A DNA stretch of 64,000 nt from Dactylis glomerata (GCA_007115705.1 QXEO01000411.1:7851702-7915701); one strand, 5' to 3'. Positions 20,522 through 33,600 are shown, counted from the first letter of the stretch. Notes: generated from the sequence alone by a model not told the origin. A program made the numbers and translations.

Positions 20522-21415
20522 TGTCGGTGTTCTGGATACCGGGGTATCCCGGTCCACCTGCTCCTGGGCCACGTCATCGGCCCATCTTCAGAATCAACGA
20601 TCCAAACTACGGAGAAGACCCTCACGAGGAGGCACCTCGTGAGGAGAACAACGGAGGGAAGCGCTAAGGACCAGAAGACCTCCTCACGAGCCCCTGCTGG
20701 TGAGGAGAGGAAGCATGCCCACGTCAGCTCGACATGTTTGCAGTGCAGAGCAAGAAGATAACGGACGGAGACCGCATACCGCCCACACTACCCCCGACAG
20801 GTAGGAGACCAACTTTCGCTGTGCCTGCCCAAAGCGGCACAGTGGTTGTTGGCCACCCCCCTAAAAATAGCGTGGACGGTGCAGGGCGCCAGAGGAGGAC
20901 GTCAGCCTCCTCCACCCACTCCTGTGGACCGGCGCCACTACCCTACGAAGACCATGTCTACAGAAGAGTGTAGTCTACAACTGTCCACCCTCCTTGGCCG
21001 TGTGTGGCAACCCCTTCCCCAAGAAGATAAGGGGAAGGAGGACCTTGGCGCTATAAAAGGAGGGGGAGGCCACCCCTTAGGGAAGGGGGGAATCTTCATC
21101 TTCTTCAGGCTGCTAGCTAGGCACGCAGGTTCTTCAACCTCTGGCCAGCTAGAGCTTTGTAACCAAGGCCTTGTACTCCTCGCGAGGTGTCGCGTTGCAA
21201 TACAAGAAGGCAGGAAGTAGGGGTTTTACCTCACCACGAGGGCCCTGAACCTGGGTGAGGCTCGGTGTCTCTCTCTGCAGTGCGTAGTGTGTTCGACGAC
21301 TCGAGGCTTCCGTCACCGTGCTTCGCTGCGATCCTAGATCTCACACGTTCAGCCCCCTGCGTTCGAATCTTTGGGTCCGTCGTGTGGTACCCCGTGTTCT
21401 TGCGACACGAAATCC
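20522..21415 (+). repeat. Element B 3' LTR, end truncated
   Basis: Starts TGTCGGTG after the CCGGGGGCTA internal end. TATA box at 21052-21058. It matches the family through CGACACGAAATCC and then switches to element E at 21416, so the final ATCGACA is missing. No TSD can be recognised there. Confidence 0.92.
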
Positions 21416-23341
21416 GTGGTATCCCATAGCTCCTCGGTGTTTCCTCAATATCTCCAATAATCTTTCTTCTTCCTTTCCTGAAAGTTTAGAGCTAATAATA
21501 ACAGGATATATTTTCTTATCATCTATATAAGCATATTTGAGATTATCAGGCAAAGGCTTTAATTCAAAAACAGGATCTTCCTTAGGCGGCAAAGTGGTAC
21601 CAAGATCCTCCACAGGTAGATTATGCTTGAGTAATAGTGGTTGACGAAGAAGAATATCGTCAATCTCTTCTCTTTCCTTGCTAAAAACATCACTTTCGTG
21701 ATCTTCCATGAATTGCTGCAAGGCATTATTAGGAGCAAGAGCAATAGAAGCAAGCTGTTCAACTCGAAAGTTTTCATTAGGCGTGTCATTTTCATAAGAA
21801 GTCTTAGCAAACTTGGAAAAATTAAACTCATAAGACTCTCCATTAAACTTAGTAAAAAATTTCTCCTTCTTACAATCTATCACGGCACCACAGGTGTTCA
21901 AAAATGGTCTACCAAAAATAATAGGACAAGTTTTACTAGCCTCCTTACCGAGTACTAGAAAATCAGTAGGGTATTTAGTCTTACCGCAAAGAACTTCCAC
22001 ATCTCGAACAATACCAAGAGGCCAAACTGTCTCTTTGTTAGCAAGCTGAACAACCACATCAATATCTTCAAGTTCACAAGCGCCAATCTCGTGCATGATT
22101 TCTTTGTAAAGCTCTAAGGGAATAGCACTGGCACTAGCACCAATATCACATAAACCATAATAGCAATGATCTCCAATCCTGACAGAAATAACAGGAACAC
22201 TTGTTTTCCTATGCTTTTTAAGATGTGAGAGAATGTTAGAAGCATCTTCACAAAAAAGAATATATTCATCTCCTACATCTTTAGTAACAAGATCCTTCAA
22301 TATAGCTACAGGAGACTTAATAGTAATTTGCTCATCAGGTTCTGCAGCTTTCTTAGTACTTTTATTAGACACACTTACCAAAGTAGAATACTTCTTTACC
22401 TTAGCAGGGAAAGGTGTCTTCTCAAAATAAGGTTCAGGCACAATGCTATCAACAATACAAACTTCAGTAGTTGCAGCAGGAATATGACTAATAGAATCTT
22501 TGTAAGGCGCATGATATTTGTTCCAATCTTTCTTTGGAACATCAATATAAGAGGCAAAAGCCTTAAGACAATTAGCAAGTATTTGTGAATCAAGACCATA
22601 AGCAGCGCTAACATTATGAAAGTCATCGGTTCCCATAAAAGATTTAATGCATTCATAATCATAGTTTATACCTGACTTCCTACCTTTGTCGTTTTCCCAA
22701 CCTTCAGCATTCTCTTGTATACGGTCAAGAAGTTTCCACTTAGCATCTTCTTTCATATGAGTAAATGATCCAAAGCAAGAAGCATCCAAATAATCCTTAT
22801 CAGGAAGAGTAAGCCGCGTATAAAAATTATCAATAACAATATTATTGGGGAGCTCATGAATGGGGCATTTGAGCATTAGTAACTTCAATCTCCCCCAAGC
22901 TTGGGCAATACTCTCTCCATCATGAGGCCAAAAATTATATATCCGGTTACGGTCTTTATGAATTTCACTTGGAGGATAAAACTTGGAATAAAAGAGAGGC
23001 ACAATATCCTCCCATGCCATAGATGGACCATCTTGGAGTAGTCGATACCACTCTTCAGCTCTGCCTTTCAATGATAAAGAGAATAATTTCTTCTTAACCT
23101 GGCTTGGTGAAATACCTGCACATCTGAACAACTCGCATAATTCATGTATAAATAATAAGTGATCACCCGGATGGACAGTTCCATCTCCTGAATAGCAGTT
23201 ATCCATAATACGCCCAACAATTTTCATAGGTATTTTAAAAGGATCAATTTCAGCAGGCGGCGGCGGTGGTGGTTCCTCCGCATGTGCAGCAGTAGTAGTA
23301 GATGTGTTTCCAAATAGGAAACCAAATGGAGAGTTCTCCAT
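21416..23341 (-). CDS. gag-pro: Gag-protease of element E, 3'-truncated
   Basis: About 641 element-derived codons without a stop, from MENSPFGFLFG. The Gag domain spans about residues 40-250 (DHLLFIHELCELFRC, EEWYRLLQ, FYSKFYPPSEIHKDRNRIYNF). The aspartic protease is near residues 370-480 with CDIGASASAIPLELY (the D-x-G-A/S catalytic motif) and the ILGRPF-type IIFGRPFLNTCGAVID. It ends at KHRGAMGY, which in relatives leads into the RT. The frame then runs by chance into the B LTR for about 25 codons, which are not part of the protein. Absence of stops suggests the copy was young when cut. Confidence 0.85.
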
Positions 23342-23430
23342 AGCAGAGTAAAACAAAAATAAAAGACAAAATAAAAACAATACTCACAGTGACGGTTACC
23401 TTTTCCAATTCCACTCTTCAATAGCGCTAC

Positions 23431-23450
23431 ACTCCTCGGCAACGGCGCCA
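23431..23450 (-). other. Primer-binding site of element E
   Basis: Minus strand TGGCGCCGTTGCCGAGGAGT, the tRNA-Asp-complementary site usual in Athila-like elements, 12 bases from the LTR. Confidence 0.8.
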
Positions 23451-23461
23451 GAAAATAGTCT

Positions 23462-24967
23462 TGATGACCCACAAGTATAGGGGGTGTATCATAGTACTTT
23501 CGATAAATAAGAGTGTCGAACCCAACGAGGAGCAGAAGGTGTTGATGAGCAGTTTTCATCAAGGAATCACTGTAAATACTAGCAAACAGGTTTTCAGGGG
23601 TATTTGGTAAAACGAGTAAATAAAGTGCGAGTAAATAAAAGACAGTAGTAACAATTGCAGCAAGTGGCCCAATCCTTTCTTCAGCAAAGGACAAGCCGGT
23701 TGTGTTCTTATAATAACCAAACGTTCTCGAGGACACACGGGAGTTTCTGTCAAGAGCTTTCGCTTCATAGAGCCAATAGTATTTATTGGTTTGGTAAGTG
23801 TTATGGGGGTGAACCTGTGCTAGCGCACTACCCTTACTAGGATAAATACACACTTGTGATTATACCCCTTGCAAGCATCCGCAAATACAAGAAAGTAATT
23901 AAGATAAATCTAACCACAGCCTTAAACTCTAAGATCCTACGCTCCCTGGTGCAATGGTTTCCCAACGGAGGTTTAGGTTTCTGTCACTCCAGCAACCCCA
24001 CAATCGGTAGCCAAATACACAATGCATCTCACTAGGCCCATAAATGGTGAAGTATCATGTAGTCGACGTTCACATGACACCACTAGTGAAATAGCACCAC
24101 AACAATATAAAACCATTAAATATTTCTCAACAATAATTCACTAATAACATCTTGACTTCTCCCATGTCCTCAAGAACTAAACGAACTACTCACAAGACAT
24201 CATATGGATCATGATCAGAGGTGAAATAATGGTAAATAACAATCTGAACATAAATCTTAACTCAACGGTTCCACCCAATAGCATCAACTACAAGAGTAAT
24301 CAACACCGGGAAAGTTTCCCCTATGAATATAACAAGATCCAACTCAAGATGTTACAGCGGGATGGCGTGGTGATGGTGGAGATGAAGGTGCTGGTGATGG
24401 AGATGATGATGATGATGATCCCAATGAAGTCCGGTGCGATGGTGATGACGATGGCGACGATCTCCCCTCTCCGGGAAGGAATTTCCCCGAGAGATTTCTC
24501 CCTGCCGGAGAGCTTTCTCTCTCTGGTGTTCTCTGTCCCGCAGAGGCGGCTGTGTCTAACTCTCCGCCTCTTGACTTAGGTTTTCGGGGACGATGATGTA
24601 CGCGAAGGGGCGAGACCAAAAGTGGGCCAGGGCTCCCTCACACAGGGCTGGCGCGGCCAGGGGGCTGGCCGCGCCACCCTGGCATGTGGGGCCGCCCTGG
24701 CTCCTCTCGACCCCTCCTTCTGGCTTCGTCAGTCTTCTGGGAAAATATAATTTCTGGGTATTTTTCTGGAATTTTCCTGATCTTCAAAATATGGTCTCTT
24801 GATGGTCCTTTTTCCAGCAGAATCCCGACTCCGGCAACAACTCCTCCGATGATCATCAAACATGTGAAAGCAAAGGAAATAACATAAGTATCATATCTAA
24901 ATATGAAATGTATCAATGAATAACAGTAAATTATGATACAAAATAGTGATGCAAATTGGACGTATCA
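23462..24967 (-). repeat. Element E 5' LTR
   Basis: 1506 bp, from TGATGACCC to CGTATCA on the plus strand (TGATACGTCC ... GGGTCATCA on minus). It contains an (ATG) short tandem repeat at about 24402-24419. No coding content. Confidence 0.82.
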
Positions 24968-25435
24968 GACCCTCCCGATCTCGGGTCGACGACGGCGGTG
25001 GATCGCGATGTGTTTCTGGAAAAGTGATCGGGTGTTTAGGTTTTTCCCGTCGGGGGGTCTTTATAGGCGAAGGGGCAGCATCAGAAGTGGACCGAGGGGC
25101 ACGCACCACAGGCCGGCATGGGCCAGGGGCCGGCCGCGCCCCCTGGTGGTGTGGCCGCCCTCTGGCTCGGCTCCGTCTCCTCATCGGTCTTCTGGAAGCT
25201 CCGTTAAATATCTGGACTTCTGGCTTTTGTTTCGTCCAATTCTGAGAATATTTCCTGTGTAACTATCTGAAACACAAAAACAACAGAAAATAGGGAACTG
25301 GCACTATGGCATCTCGTTAATAGGTTAGTTCCGGAAAATGCAAAAAAATGCCACAAAGTGTAACGAAGCATTAATCAAATGGTGTAAAAACAAGCATGGA
25401 GCATCAAAAATTATGGATACGTTGGAGACGTATCA
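24968..25435 (-). repeat. Element F 3' LTR fragment
   Basis: Matches 30171-30609 of the 5' LTR and 55660-56107 of G. The rest of the LTR is cut off by E. TTTATAG at 25060-25066 gives a TATA-like CTATAAA on minus. Relative to the F 5' LTR it keeps about 28 bases (CTCCTCATCGGTCTTCTGGA region) that the 5' LTR has lost. Confidence 0.82.
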
Positions 25436-28069
25436 GCATCCGCAAGCTTAACTCCTGCTCGTCCTCGAGTAGGTAAGTGATAACAAAAGAAATAATTTTT
25501 GAGGTGACATGCACCTACACAATCTTGATCATATATGTAAGCATTGTGCGCTGGGATCAAAAGAACTTAAAACATGGGCATGAAAGATATAATCTTGATA
25601 GAAGAAACTTAGCAACCATGTTATAACATGAAAAAGAACACAAACAAAAGATCATGAAAATGAAACAATGAAAGTCAAACGTGTGTTCAAATCATATGGA
25701 AAAACATACAAATGGTTTTCAGCTTGTCCTTAATGAGAGAGCAAAACATAAATGCATAGGACACCTTCAAGTTTAAGAGGGCGACTAGATACAAGTAATT
25801 TAAGAACAAGGAAACCAACATCATGAATCAATTAATGAAAACTTTGGGACAATGCACATTATACTCAGAATGACAACTATGCTCTCTTAGATGGTGCATA
25901 AAGATAGAAGGTCGTGACTCAATATAAAAGTAAAAGAATGGCCCTTCGCAGAGGGAAGCAGTGATTAAACATGTCCTATAGCTTTTCATTTGTAAAACAG
26001 AGATAAAACTTGGGTTTTGAGAGGTGGTTGCATTTGTAAACGACTAGCAATGGGGTCTTACTATCTTCCATAATAAAAAAGTGAGAGCGGTTCCGAGTTC
26101 TTTGAAAATTTGGCACATTGGTGCTCTTTTATAAAGCTTTGGCACTCCTCCCCACCTTTTTTCCTTTCCCAAACCATGGCTAACCGATTCCATCGGGTGC
26201 CCACCAACATTCACATACCATGGAGGAGTGCCTCTTTTTTTCTTTTTTAGAATTATATTGCAATGGTCTGACCAGCTCTCATGCAAAATTAATGACGAGC
26301 AGATGAAGCTGCCTAGTCGAGGGGTACTTAATTTAATATGGAATATAGCAATTCCGACCACTACGTCCCCATGAGCTAAAAACAGTGGCACAAAATGAGA
26401 AGTATTTGAAAGTTTTGAAAGGTAGCACATGAAAATTTACTTGGAACGGCTTGCAAATACCATGCATAGGAATTTATAGTGGACACAATGGCAAACTTGG
26501 TTTTTAGGAGTTGGATGCACGAGTAGAGCTCATACTCAGTACAAAATGAGGGCTAGCAAAAGACTGGGAGCGTCCAACTAAGAGAGCAATAATAGCCATA
26601 ATCATGCAAAGCGACAAAGCGACATTAAAAGAAGCATAAGATGGCATCAAAAGTCAAAAACTAAATGATCATAGATGCTTATGGTGACTTTTTATGAGTC
26701 TAACATGTGTGAGCATGTGCCAAGTCAACACAAATAAAGCATCAAGGAGAAAACCAAAATAATGCTTCCAAATAATTAAAACAACGCATGATTTTTTCAA
26801 AGGCTCATTAAGCAATCTCAGTCATTTGAGACAAGTCATGCTACAGCAAAACCACTAAGCATACTATTAAAAAGACATCAAGCACGACATGCAAAAGCCT
26901 AGGCTGCAGTCTACACAAGCTCCTTTTTGTACCACTTTTTTGCATAATGCTTTTTCTCTTTTCCAACACCATTCGAACCTTTTTAAAACAACTCTTTTGA
27001 TGAAAACCAACATGGACCAGATGTCAAAATACACCTTGATGCAAAGATATAACAAGATCTGAACACAAATCAAGGCGAAAATCAAAAGCTAAACGCAGTT
27101 CTAGAAAAAGAGAACACTCGTTGAACGATAAGAGTGAAAAACGGAGTGTTCTTGGCAAATGAAAAGCAAGGCAACTTCTCCAAAACAAATTTGTTGGGGT
27201 CCAACCATTTATTGCAGCAAACAAAACTAAACAAAACTGAAAACTAAAACAACTGACGCTCCAAGAAAAACGCATAATGCATGAAGCAATAAAAATATAG
27301 TGTGTTGAAAGGTGACCTGATTTTTGCCGATGAAGAAGGGGTGCCTCGGGGGCATCCCCAAGCTTTGACGCTTGTACCTCTTGGATATTTCTTGGGGTGC
27401 GTGGGCATCCCCAAGCTTGAGCTTTTGTCCATTCTTCAACTCATCTCATCATTCTCCAATCCCTACACTTGAAAACTTCATACAAAACTCTACACAATTC
27501 TATTAGCAACATTAGTGTAAGCATAATATTAAATCAACCCCTTTTTGCTTCAGGTTTCAACTCAAAACCACCACATATAAAGCATATACTACTGTAGAAA
27601 CTTGCCCAAAAGTTCTGTGATCAAAAGAACTAAAAAAAAAGCGATCGAGCGGCAAACACAAATATTGGCAGAAATCTGTCAAAACAGAACAGCTGACAAA
27701 GGTCAAATTTTTAGAGGGTTTTTTGTTGCTGAAATCAAAAAGTGTTCAACTAATGAAAGTTTGGATATAACCTGGGGCATATGCACAAGAAATCACAGGT
27801 CCAAAAGATATACAGAAAATTTTCACGAATGTTTACGGTGCAGCACCGAAAACTGTTTTAGGACAGCAACATCCCTAAATCTTACCTCACTCAAATTAGA
27901 GGCTTCTCTTGGCACAAAAACGAAATAAAAATGATAAGGAGATGTTATTACAGTAGTAATAACTTCCAAGACTCAAATAATAGAAAAATAACTAAATGTA
28001 AAAAACATTGGGTTATCTCCCAAGAGTGCTTTTCTTTAACACCTTTGAGCTAGGCACAGAAAGTTCAAA
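25436..28069 (-). other. 3' internal noncoding region of element F
   Basis: AT-rich, no ORF that I accept. Parts 25436 to about 25965 and about 26500-28069 match G (56108 to about 56595 and about 57385-58995). The middle part, roughly 25966-26470, has no clear match in G. The first bases (GCATCCGCAAGCTTAACTCC) hold the likely polypurine tract in reverse. A promoter-like or structural role is not visible. Confidence 0.6.
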
Positions 28070-28780
28070 TCAAGTAATATCAAGTGAATTAACTGTTTCC
28101 TCAAGATAACCACTTACCACACTAGGCACTTTAGAGGTTCCCGAAGATGATTCAACCTGCAAGTCACTCTTAGTTGAACTAAAAGTCTTACCAATCTTAA
28201 AAACATGCTGCGGTTTAGGCACAGACACCTTGGGAACATACATAAATTTTTGCTCTTTTCCAGCAAAAGCTTCCTCCTTCTTGAACTTGAGAGAAGAGAA
28301 AATTGAACTTAAAGTTTCCATAGATTCCTCAAGTTTCCCAATCCTAAGGTTTTGACTATCAAGAGTAGTGCTAGCCTCTAAAACGGTGATTCTCTTATTG
28401 ATACTTTCTATCAATTCATTAACGCGTCTAGCATTATCAAGGATATTTGGCAAACTTTTTTCAAAAGAGCTAAGCTTTTCTAAGACTTCCTCCAAAGTGA
28501 CCTCAGTTTTAACAACATTAATAGGTGGTACTCCTACTAAACTTTCAATTAAAGTGCATGCTTCAAGAGCGAGAGTACCCAGAAAATTACCTCCTGCAAG
28601 AGTATCAAGAACGTACCTATACCAACTAGTTATACCAACATAAAAATTTCTAAGGAGGACCATCGTAGAATGCTTCTTTGTACACCTATGATGAGAATTG
28701 CTAATACGGCACCAAGCATCTTTCAAGCTCTCTCCCCCCTATTGCTTAAAAGTATGAACTTCAACTTCAGGATTACTCAT
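28070..28780 (-). pseudogene. gag: Broken gag of element F
   Basis: From MSNPEVEVHTFKQ at 28780, a TAG at 28739-28741 (relatives read CAG by my memory of the family), then 218 open codons. KDAWCRISNSH and LLRNFYVGITSWYRYVLDTLAGGNFLG correspond to the end of an Athila-type Gag. A predicted coiled coil (LEEVLEKLSSFEKSLPNIL ... LEASTTLDSQNLRIGKLEESME) follows. The last codons (SLDIT, stop at 28070) equal the end of the protease frame in G, so the middle of the coding region has been deleted and the ends fused in frame. Confidence 0.7.
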
Positions 28781-28937
28781 TCTGACAAGACTAAAAACAG
28801 ACAAGTAAAAACAACTATAAAGGATACTAATTTTTTGTGTTTTTGATAAAACAAAACAAGTAAAAATTAAGTAAAGCAAACTTAAAACAAAGTAAAGGAT
28901 GTGCGTGCGAAACTCCCCTTGCAGAAGTCTTCTTTTT

Positions 28938-28954
28938 CCCCGGTAACGGTGCCA
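28938..28954 (-). other. Primer-binding site of element F
   Basis: Minus strand TGGCACCGTTACCGGGG, a tRNA-Asp-type site with two transitions from TGGCGCCGTTGCCGGGG, ten bases from the LTR. Confidence 0.72.
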
Positions 28955-28964
28955 GAAAACTTAT

Positions 28965-30609
28965 TGATGGCGCGGTATTGAAGGTGCTAGAGAACTTGAT
29001 TGCGTTTGTTGATGAAGTAAAATGACCGGCCAGTTGGAAACCCCAAGACAAGGTTTGATGAATATAGCAGCAAGTTTTCCCTCAGTTATGAAACCAAGGT
29101 TATCAATCCAGTAGGAAAAAGCCAAACGACTGAAGGTGATGCCCGCTAGCTTTGCGACAGCTCTGGACAATTTATAGGGCGCGTCGTCCAAGCTTTGCTT
29201 TGCAAGCGGCAACGTGGAACCTGCACAAAACACAACCAAATACTTTGTTCCCAACTTACGATGAGGTTGTCAATCTCACCGGTTTGCTTGAAACAAAGGT
29301 ATGAGCGTATCGAGTGGAAAACAATAGTAGTATGCGAGTAAAGTAAACAGTGCAAGTAAAGTAAATAGGTGATAGCAATGTAAAGGAAATAGGACCGGGG
29401 TCCACAGTTCACTAGTGGTGTCTCTCCATAAGATAAAATAACACATGCTAGGTAAACAAATTACAGTTGGGAAATTGATAGAATAAAGACAACGTGATAT
29501 GTAAAGAGGATCACTATGAGATTTACTCTGGGCATTACAACAAGATACATAGACCGCCATCCAACTGCATCTATGACTAATAATCCACTTGTGGCGAATC
29601 AATCCGAGAACTCCACAAGTATTAAGTTGCGAACAACAGATAACTGCATTAAGCAAAGTGTGTAATGTAAACAAAGCATATGCCCTATAGCATATGAATG
29701 TTGTTTTCCCCCTAGTAGCAACAACACATCTACAACCTTAGAGGTTTCTGTCACTCCCCCAGATTAAATAGAGGCATGAACCCACTATCGAGCATAAATA
29801 CCCCCTCTTGGAGTCACTAGCAACTACTCGGCCAAGATAGCTACTAACAATGGAGAGCATGCAAGATCATAAACAACATCGAGATAACATAAGATAAAAT
29901 TCAGTACATCAACTCAATCATAACACCAATATTCATCGGATCCCAACAAACACAACATGTAGAATTACATAACGGTGATCTCGATCATGTAAGGCAGCTC
30001 ACGAGATCTAAACATGAAGCACATGGTGGAGAAGACAACCATCTAGCTACTGCTATGGACCCATAGTCCAAGGTAGACTACTCACTCATCGCGCTGGAGG
30101 TAAGCATGGCGATGAAGAAGACCTCCGGTGGCGATTCCCCTCTCCGGCAGGGTGCCGGGAAGATCTTCTGGACCCTCCCGATCTCGGGTCGATGACGGCG
30201 GCGGATCACGATGTGTTTCTGGAAAAGTGATCGGGTGTTTTGGTTTTTCCCGTCGGGGGGTCTTTATAGGAGAAGGGGCAGCGTCAGAAGTGGACCAGGG
30301 GGCCCACACCACAGGCCGGCGTGGGCCAGGGGCAGGCCGCACCCCCTGGTGGTGTGGCCGCCCTCTAGCTCGGCTCCGTTAAATATCTGGACTTCTGGCT
30401 TTTGCTTCGTCCAATTCTGAGAATATTTCCTGTGTAACTTTTCTGAAACACAAAAACAGCAGAAAACAGGGAACTGGCACTGTGGCATCTTGTTAATAGG
30501 TTAGTACCAGAAAATGCATAAAAATGCCATAAGTGTAACAAAACACTAAGCAAATGGTGTAAAAACAAGCATGGAGCATCAAAAATTATGGATACATTGC
30601 AGACGTATC
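28965..30609 (-). repeat. Element F 5' LTR
   Basis: 1645 bp, TGATGGCGCGG to ACGTATCA on plus. TATA-like CTATAAA (minus) at 30263-30269. It aligns with G 54410-56107. The next bases, 30610 onward, are H integrase. Confidence 0.83.
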
Positions 30610-33600
30610 ATGGTGTTACTCGGAGATAGACAAAATCTCCCACTTGGAAGGTAAGGGGCCTTCTTCGAGAATCCGCATAACTCTTGTGTCTAGATTGTGC
30701 GGCCTTCAAGCGGTTGCGGATCAGTTGCACTTGTTCTTTGGCTTCCTTGATAACGTCGGGGCCAAACACTTGACTTTCTCCAGTCTCCGACTAGTTGAGA
30801 GGGGTGCGGCATTTACGACCATATAGGGCTTCAAAGGGGGCATTTTGTAAACTAGCTTGGTAGCTATTGTTGTAGGAGAACTCGGCGAATGGCAAACAGT
30901 CATCGCACTTGGTCCCATATGAGAGGACGCAAGCACGAAGCATATCTTCAAGGATCTGATTGACCCTCTTGGTTTGACCTCCGGTTTGCGGGTGATAGGC
31001 TATGCTAAAAGAAAGCTTGGTCCCTAAGGCCTCATGTAGGCTGTTCCAGAATCAAGAAGTGAACTGGGAACCTCTGTCCGAGACAATAACTTTGGGAACT
31101 CCGTGGAGGCTGACTATACGGGCAAGATAAAGCTCAGCCAAACGTCTTCCATTGAAGACAGTCTTGACGGGTATGAAGTGAGCTACCTTGGTGAGGCAGT
31201 CTATAATAACCCAAATGGAATCGTGACCTCGGTCTGATCTTGGTAGGCCTGTGATGAAGTCCATACCAACTTCTTCCCATTTCCACATGGGTACTTTCAG
31301 AGGTTGCAGTAGACCCGCAGGTCTTTGGTGCTCGGCCTTGACATGCTGGTAGACGTCGCACCGGGCAATATAAAAAGATATCTCTCGCTTCATTCATGCC
31401 ACCAAAACTGCTCTTTCAAGTCTTGGTACATTTTGGTGCCTCCTGGGTGAATCGAATAGGGAGCATCATTGGCCTCCTTCAGAATGAGTTGCTTCAACTC
31501 TTCGATACTTGGGACGCATAGGCGGCCATTATACCACAGCACACCTTGCTGGTCAATTGAAAACCTAGGTACTTCTTCTCGTCCCATCCTACGCTTGATT
31601 CCTTCAATGCTCTCATGACCTTCCGGGCCTCTTTGATTTGATCAAACAGAGTAGGTCGGACTTCAAGATTGGCTAGGAACCCATGGCTCACAAGCTCAAG
31701 TCCAAACCTCTCAAACTCTTCACATAGGGTAGGCTGGTTGGTCTTTAGTAGGGCATTTAGGGAGCAAGGCTCTCGGCTGAGGGCATCGGCGACCACGTTC
31801 GCCTTGCCCGGATGATAATGAATGCCTAAATCATAATCCTTGATAAGCTCACTCCATCTCCTTTGCCTCATATTCAACTCCTTCTGAGAGAAGATATACT
31901 TCAAGCTCTTGTGGTCCATGTAGATTTCACATCGGTTTCCCATAAGATAGTGTCACCAAGTTTTGAGTGCATAAACGACAGCAGCAAGCTCTAGGTCATG
32001 GGTAGGATAGTTCAGCTCATGCGGACGTAGTTGGCGAGATAGGTAAGCAATGACCTTGCCATCTTGCATTAAGACACTCCCAAGTCCAAGCTTGGAGGCG
32101 TCGCAATAGACGTCAAAGCTCTTAGTGATATCGGGCATGGTTAGAATCGGGGCTGACACAAGTCTCTTCTTGAGTTCTTGGAAACTCTGCTCGCACTTCT
32201 CAGTCCACTCGAATTTCTTGTCCTTCTTGAGGAGCTGAGTTAACGGGCGAGCAATGCTAGAAAAACCTTCAACAAACTTCCGGTAATATCCAGCTAATCC
32301 GAGGAATGCTCCACCGGCTAAGATAACATGACCCAGAAATCCAACTTCCTTCAGCCAAAATTCGCATTTGCTGAACTTGGCATAAAGTTGGTGCTCTCGC
32401 AGGGTTCCCAACACTAGCCGTAGATGCTCTGCGTGCTCCTCCTCAGTCTTGGAATAGACCAGGATATCATCAATGAATACCACCACAAACTTGTCGAGGA
32501 ACTTCATGAACACTTTGTTCATGAGATTCATGAAGTAGGTAGGGGCATTGGTCAGGCCAAAGGACATTACGGTGTATTCAAATAAACCGTAGCGAGTGGT
32601 GAAGGCGGTCTTGGGAATACGGACTCGCGGACTTTCAGCTGATGATATCCAGTGTGGAGATCAATCTTGGAGAACACTTTGGCTCCATTCAACTAGTCAA
32701 ATAAGTCTTCAATCTTTGGGAGTGGGTACTTGTTTTTGATAGTCACCTCGTTCAATTTACGGTAGTCCACACACAATCGAATGGTACTATCTCGCTTGTC
32801 CACAAAAAGAACAGGCGAGCCCCAAGGTGACATGCTGGTATGGATAAGACCTTTGCTGAGCATATCAGCGAGCTGCCTCTTTAACTCTTCTAACTCTTGG
32901 GGGTTCATGCGATAGGCTCTTTGTGCTATAGGGGCTGTTCCGGGAATCAACTCAATAATGAACTCAATATCCCGGTCAGGGGGCATACCTGGCAACTCTT
33001 CAGGGAAAACATCGGGGTACTCACATACCACCGGGACTTGGTCAAGGGTTGGTCCAGACACGGACTTCTTGTAGTAGGCCTTACGGGATGGCATAGTTGC
33101 AATGTGCTCAACTTGAATACCCTCACTATTGGTTATGGTTATAGACTTCCTGGCGCAATCTATATGCCCTTGATACTTGGACATCCAATCCATTCAAAGT
33201 ACCACATCCAAACCCTTTGTGCCTAGAATGATCAAGTTGGCTTGGAAGGATACCCCATGGATAACTACGGGTACCCCTTCGCAGGATAAATGAGCTCTAA
33301 CTAGGGATCCAGGAATTTGAACTATCATGTTGCGTGCCATTTGAGTCGTGGTCAACCCTCCCACAGCCACAAATCTCTCAGTGACAAACGAATGCGATGC
33401 ACCAGAATCAAACAACACCTTTGCAGGGACTGAGTTGACGAGAAACGTACCCAGAACGACATCAGGGGCCTCGGCCGCTTCCTCAGCAGTAACATGGTTC
33501 AGACGGCCTCTTGCATTATTGGCTTGGGTCTTCGGGTTTCTACTAGTGGTTCCATGGCCTTGACCCTAGTTGGGTCTCGACGCGCTGAGGCTCGGTGCAG

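Larger units (their letters stand above)
1..21415 (+). mobile_element. Element B: Ty3/gypsy Tat-lineage LTR retrotransposon, 3' part, interrupted
   Basis: The left end lies outside the window. Segment 1-3171 holds the integrase end, the post-pol region and an antisense ORF relic. It is split by element D at 3171/3172 and resumes at 20441 in exact register: the TSD CGTTG is at 3167-3171 and 20436-20440, and joining across it restores the sequence seen uninterrupted in element A near 17260-17350. The 3' LTR is 20522-21415 and lacks its last seven bases. Its LTR sequence is closer to D than to A and C, while the internal part aligns with A and C. Tat-lineage placement rests on the second RNase H seen in A and C. 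Confidence 0.88.
21416..24967 (-). mobile_element. Element E: Athila-like Ty3/gypsy retrotransposon, 5' part
   Basis: On the minus strand: 5' LTR (23462-24967), tRNA-Asp-type primer site, intact gag-protease ORF, then an abrupt end just before RT where it meets the broken LTR of B. pol and the 3' LTR are missing. The right flank begins GACCC inside an F-type LTR, so E inserted in that LTR. I cannot fix a published family name. Confidence 0.85.
24968..30609 (-). mobile_element. Element F: short Athila-like element, pol-less
   Basis: 3' LTR fragment 24968-25435, internal 25436-28964, 5' LTR 28965-30609. Only a broken gag is present; protease and pol are absent. It aligns with element G at both LTR and 3' internal sequence. 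It interrupts H: H integrase sequence begins at 30610. Confidence 0.8.
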
